Shown here: positions 63,401-64,000 of the stretch, piece by piece
Layout of the letters: each line of letters begins with the position of its first letter
How positions within the stretch are numbered: the first letter of the stretch is position 1
Origin: Anisus vortex
Lineage: Eukaryota; Mollusca; Gastropoda; Planorbidae
Reading direction: 5' to 3'
Assembly: GCA_949126835.1 (NCBI GenBank)
Contig: OX421503.1
Coordinates: forward strand, 5,667,457-5,731,456
DNA: 64,000 nt
Translations under genes and position numbers: made by a program
Notes under the pieces: model-generated
The model's database searches: none
What the model was told of the DNA's origin: nothing
What the model saw: the letters and a program-made list of their open reading frames with translations, nothing else

Positions 63401-64000
63401 GCTGTAGTATAATATCAGAAGAAATTAAAGAGGATATTGAAGAAATAGCAACAGTGAATACACAGGGTCAGCAAACATATAAAGATGTGAATTTAGAGAA
63501 ATTGACACATGAACAGGCATATGAGATGGCAAAAATAATACACAGGCATAAGGGTATATTTTCTGATTTGCCTGGTAAGACCAATGTCATACAACATGAC
63601 ATTATTGTAACAGATGATAAGCCGGTGAGACTAAAACCATACACAATCCCTATTCATTTGTGGGATAACTTGCAAAAAGAGATAGATGAGCTTGTGAGTA
63701 TGGGGTTGATAGAGCCATCCAATTCAGCATATGCCTCTCCAATAGTATTAGTTAAGAAAAAAGATAAAACTATAAGGTTGTGTGTGGACTATAGGAAGCT
63801 GAATAATGTTACTGTCTTTGACCCATATCCTATGAACAATGCTGAAGATATTATGGCTCAGCTATCTAATGCAACTATTTTTTCTAAATTGGATATGGCT
63901 AAAGGGTACTATCAAGTAGGTTTAACTGATAGAGCTAAACCATTTACAAGTTTTGTTACTCCATTGGGGTTATATCAATGGAAGGTGATGAGTTTTGGAT
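60472..64000 (+). CDS. Element D gag-protease-integrase-RT polyprotein, open to window end
   Basis: Unbroken frame of 1176 codons from ATG 60472, running off the window. A charged helical N-terminus holds 16-residue repeats (EKARADEIELERLKQI, from about residue 53). Gag core; two zinc knuckles (C333-C346 and C356-C369, both CX2CX4HX4C); protease LRDTGAS-type site (D432); integrase zinc finger (H630, H637, C667, C670); integrase core D700, D760, E796 (exactly 35 residues between the last two); GPY-type module (GPYDVV, near 935). Reverse transcriptase follows, with CVDYRKL at 1104 and the first catalytic Asp near 1141; YxDD and RNase H lie beyond the edge. Integrase precedes RT (Gmr1 order). 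No stops or frameshifts are seen, so this copy may be young. Confidence 0.93.
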   Translation, partial: MECPSMETYALYINYGKELGYTGKEMDEWVERKWREYLEAKEKNNEREERAKEKARADEIELERLKQIEKARADEIELERLKQIEKARADEMELKRLEIEFKKLELEAKNNSANVNIGVTRPVVDQEMAIRNNMCRFTFQLFNEKDGSIDTFLKKFEMEMERQNFSPCYWSGLLGKSFTGDIPSKICMEQSDYASVKEQLLRHFGSTEEAYRKKFFEMTLSKEEDPKSYFDSLTSAMDKWLKCAKIEKSFEELKNFIIRDKAIYSLDKTLKAFIQERSPKTIEEIVDLIRNYKLAHPMAPTSKGEDYQDIICFAKGNDNFQRGRQLLRSKMKCGNCGRNNHVTKDCKDKRDNTLTCFICKRKGHIARNCFRRSSSAGNNNNNNRSQGYTQQRDHNSIFNQNRNHCGAVLSRSKGIKFFPGYVGLIPVFAVRDTGASVIAINSKYVQSNQYTGEVADCTSFDGRVIKLRLAYIDIRTPYITGRVLAHVINDAPIDLIIGNVESVKECTREEIETWEFNNKQAQCNVINECKASNTEESQTMVNSEKDTSIDSESLLNENFNLEKFKKEQREDTTLNRLFKSTEKGNTNKNSVCKVKNDTQLFVREILINGRQVEQIVAPYKYRTEIMTNAHSIPLAGHMGVGKTKNRIIQHYFWSKMSKDVKRFVKQCKLCQMKESGSNFTKAPIQKGVTATRPFQKVAIDIIGLMPIMSNRGHRYILTLIDICSRYAEAVPLKKIESTDIVQALYLIFTRIGFPEEIISDRGTQFTSKLTKEFMETFGIKQKFTTPYHPQCNGMCERFNKTLKEMLSKVSNEDPKNWDLAIPSILFAYRETTHDSTGFSPFELIYGNNPRNPLSILKEPLVGSENREMTNYELVTNKKQQLEIALEEARKNSDNNKEKKINRVNQDRKLRTLEPGDKALLKLKNQNNKLFTEWLGPYDVVRKVTDVDYEIRIKDQLKVFHINNLKKYNDQSVESNTCCSIISEEIKEDIEEIATVNTQGQQTYKDVNLEKLTHEQAYEMAKIIHRHKGIFSDLPGKTNVIQHDIIVTDDKPVRLKPYTIPIHLWDNLQKEIDELVSMGLIEPSNSAYASPIVLVKKKDKTIRLCVDYRKLNNVTVFDPYPMNNAEDIMAQLSNATIFSKLDMAKGYYQVGLTDRAKPFTSFVTPLGLYQWKVMSFG

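Overview
The window looks like animal nuclear DNA, most likely a mollusc and probably a gastropod. It is AT-rich, full of transposable elements, and has split genes with GT-AG introns. The mollusc call is inference, from the SINE and LINE types, the frequent AGGCCTATA-like words and the style of the immunoglobulin genes. There are no bacterial features such as operons or Shine-Dalgarno sites.

Host genes. The main non-transposon content is a minus-strand cluster of paralogous immunoglobulin-like, single-pass membrane protein genes. Gene 1 (26346..31871) can be assembled completely by eye: eight exons, all junctions in phase, signal peptide, three Ig-like regions, one membrane helix and a short tail (439 aa). 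Gene 2 (47453..53523) has an Ig exon, a split second Ig domain and a membrane/tail exon, all joined by phase-1 introns; its signal-peptide exon was not found. Gene 3 (13660..14355) keeps one full Ig exon and a related half-domain exon with a phase defect. A pseudoexon at 57345..57400 is the relic of a fourth copy. I do not recognise a named family. The layout fits fast-evolving surface or immune receptors, but that is inference.

Mobile elements. Four LTR retrotransposons of the Ty3/gypsy superfamily occur. In the three where both can be placed (A, C, D), integrase lies before reverse transcriptase, the order known from Gmr1-type elements. Element A (1..12938, +) is interrupted in its integrase by element B (3332..9678, -). 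B has two apparently identical 625-bp LTRs and an intact gag-protease ORF, but no reverse transcriptase. Element C (38581..45726, -) keeps a long RT/RNase H frame but has stops and frameshifts. Element D (58962 to the window end, +) has an unbroken gag-protease-integrase-RT frame. There are also two apparent solo LTRs (22171..22942, 37229..37906), two degraded hAT transposons (14794..16363, 54470..57290), a hAT MITE (28192..28398), a hairpin MITE (21575..21694), two degraded LINEs (23650..24665, 50540..52672), several tRNA-derived SINEs and several minisatellites.

Layout: 1-12.9 kb nested A/B; 13-14.4 kb gene 3; 14.8-26 kb repeats and AT-rich spacer; 26.3-31.9 kb gene 1; 32-38.5 kb spacer, SINE and solo LTR; 38.6-45.7 kb element C; 47.4-53.5 kb gene 2 with a LINE in its first recognised intron; 54.5-57.3 kb hAT element next to the pseudoexon; 59-64 kb element D. 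Everything is read from sequence alone. Splice models rest on motifs and reading frame, not on transcripts.
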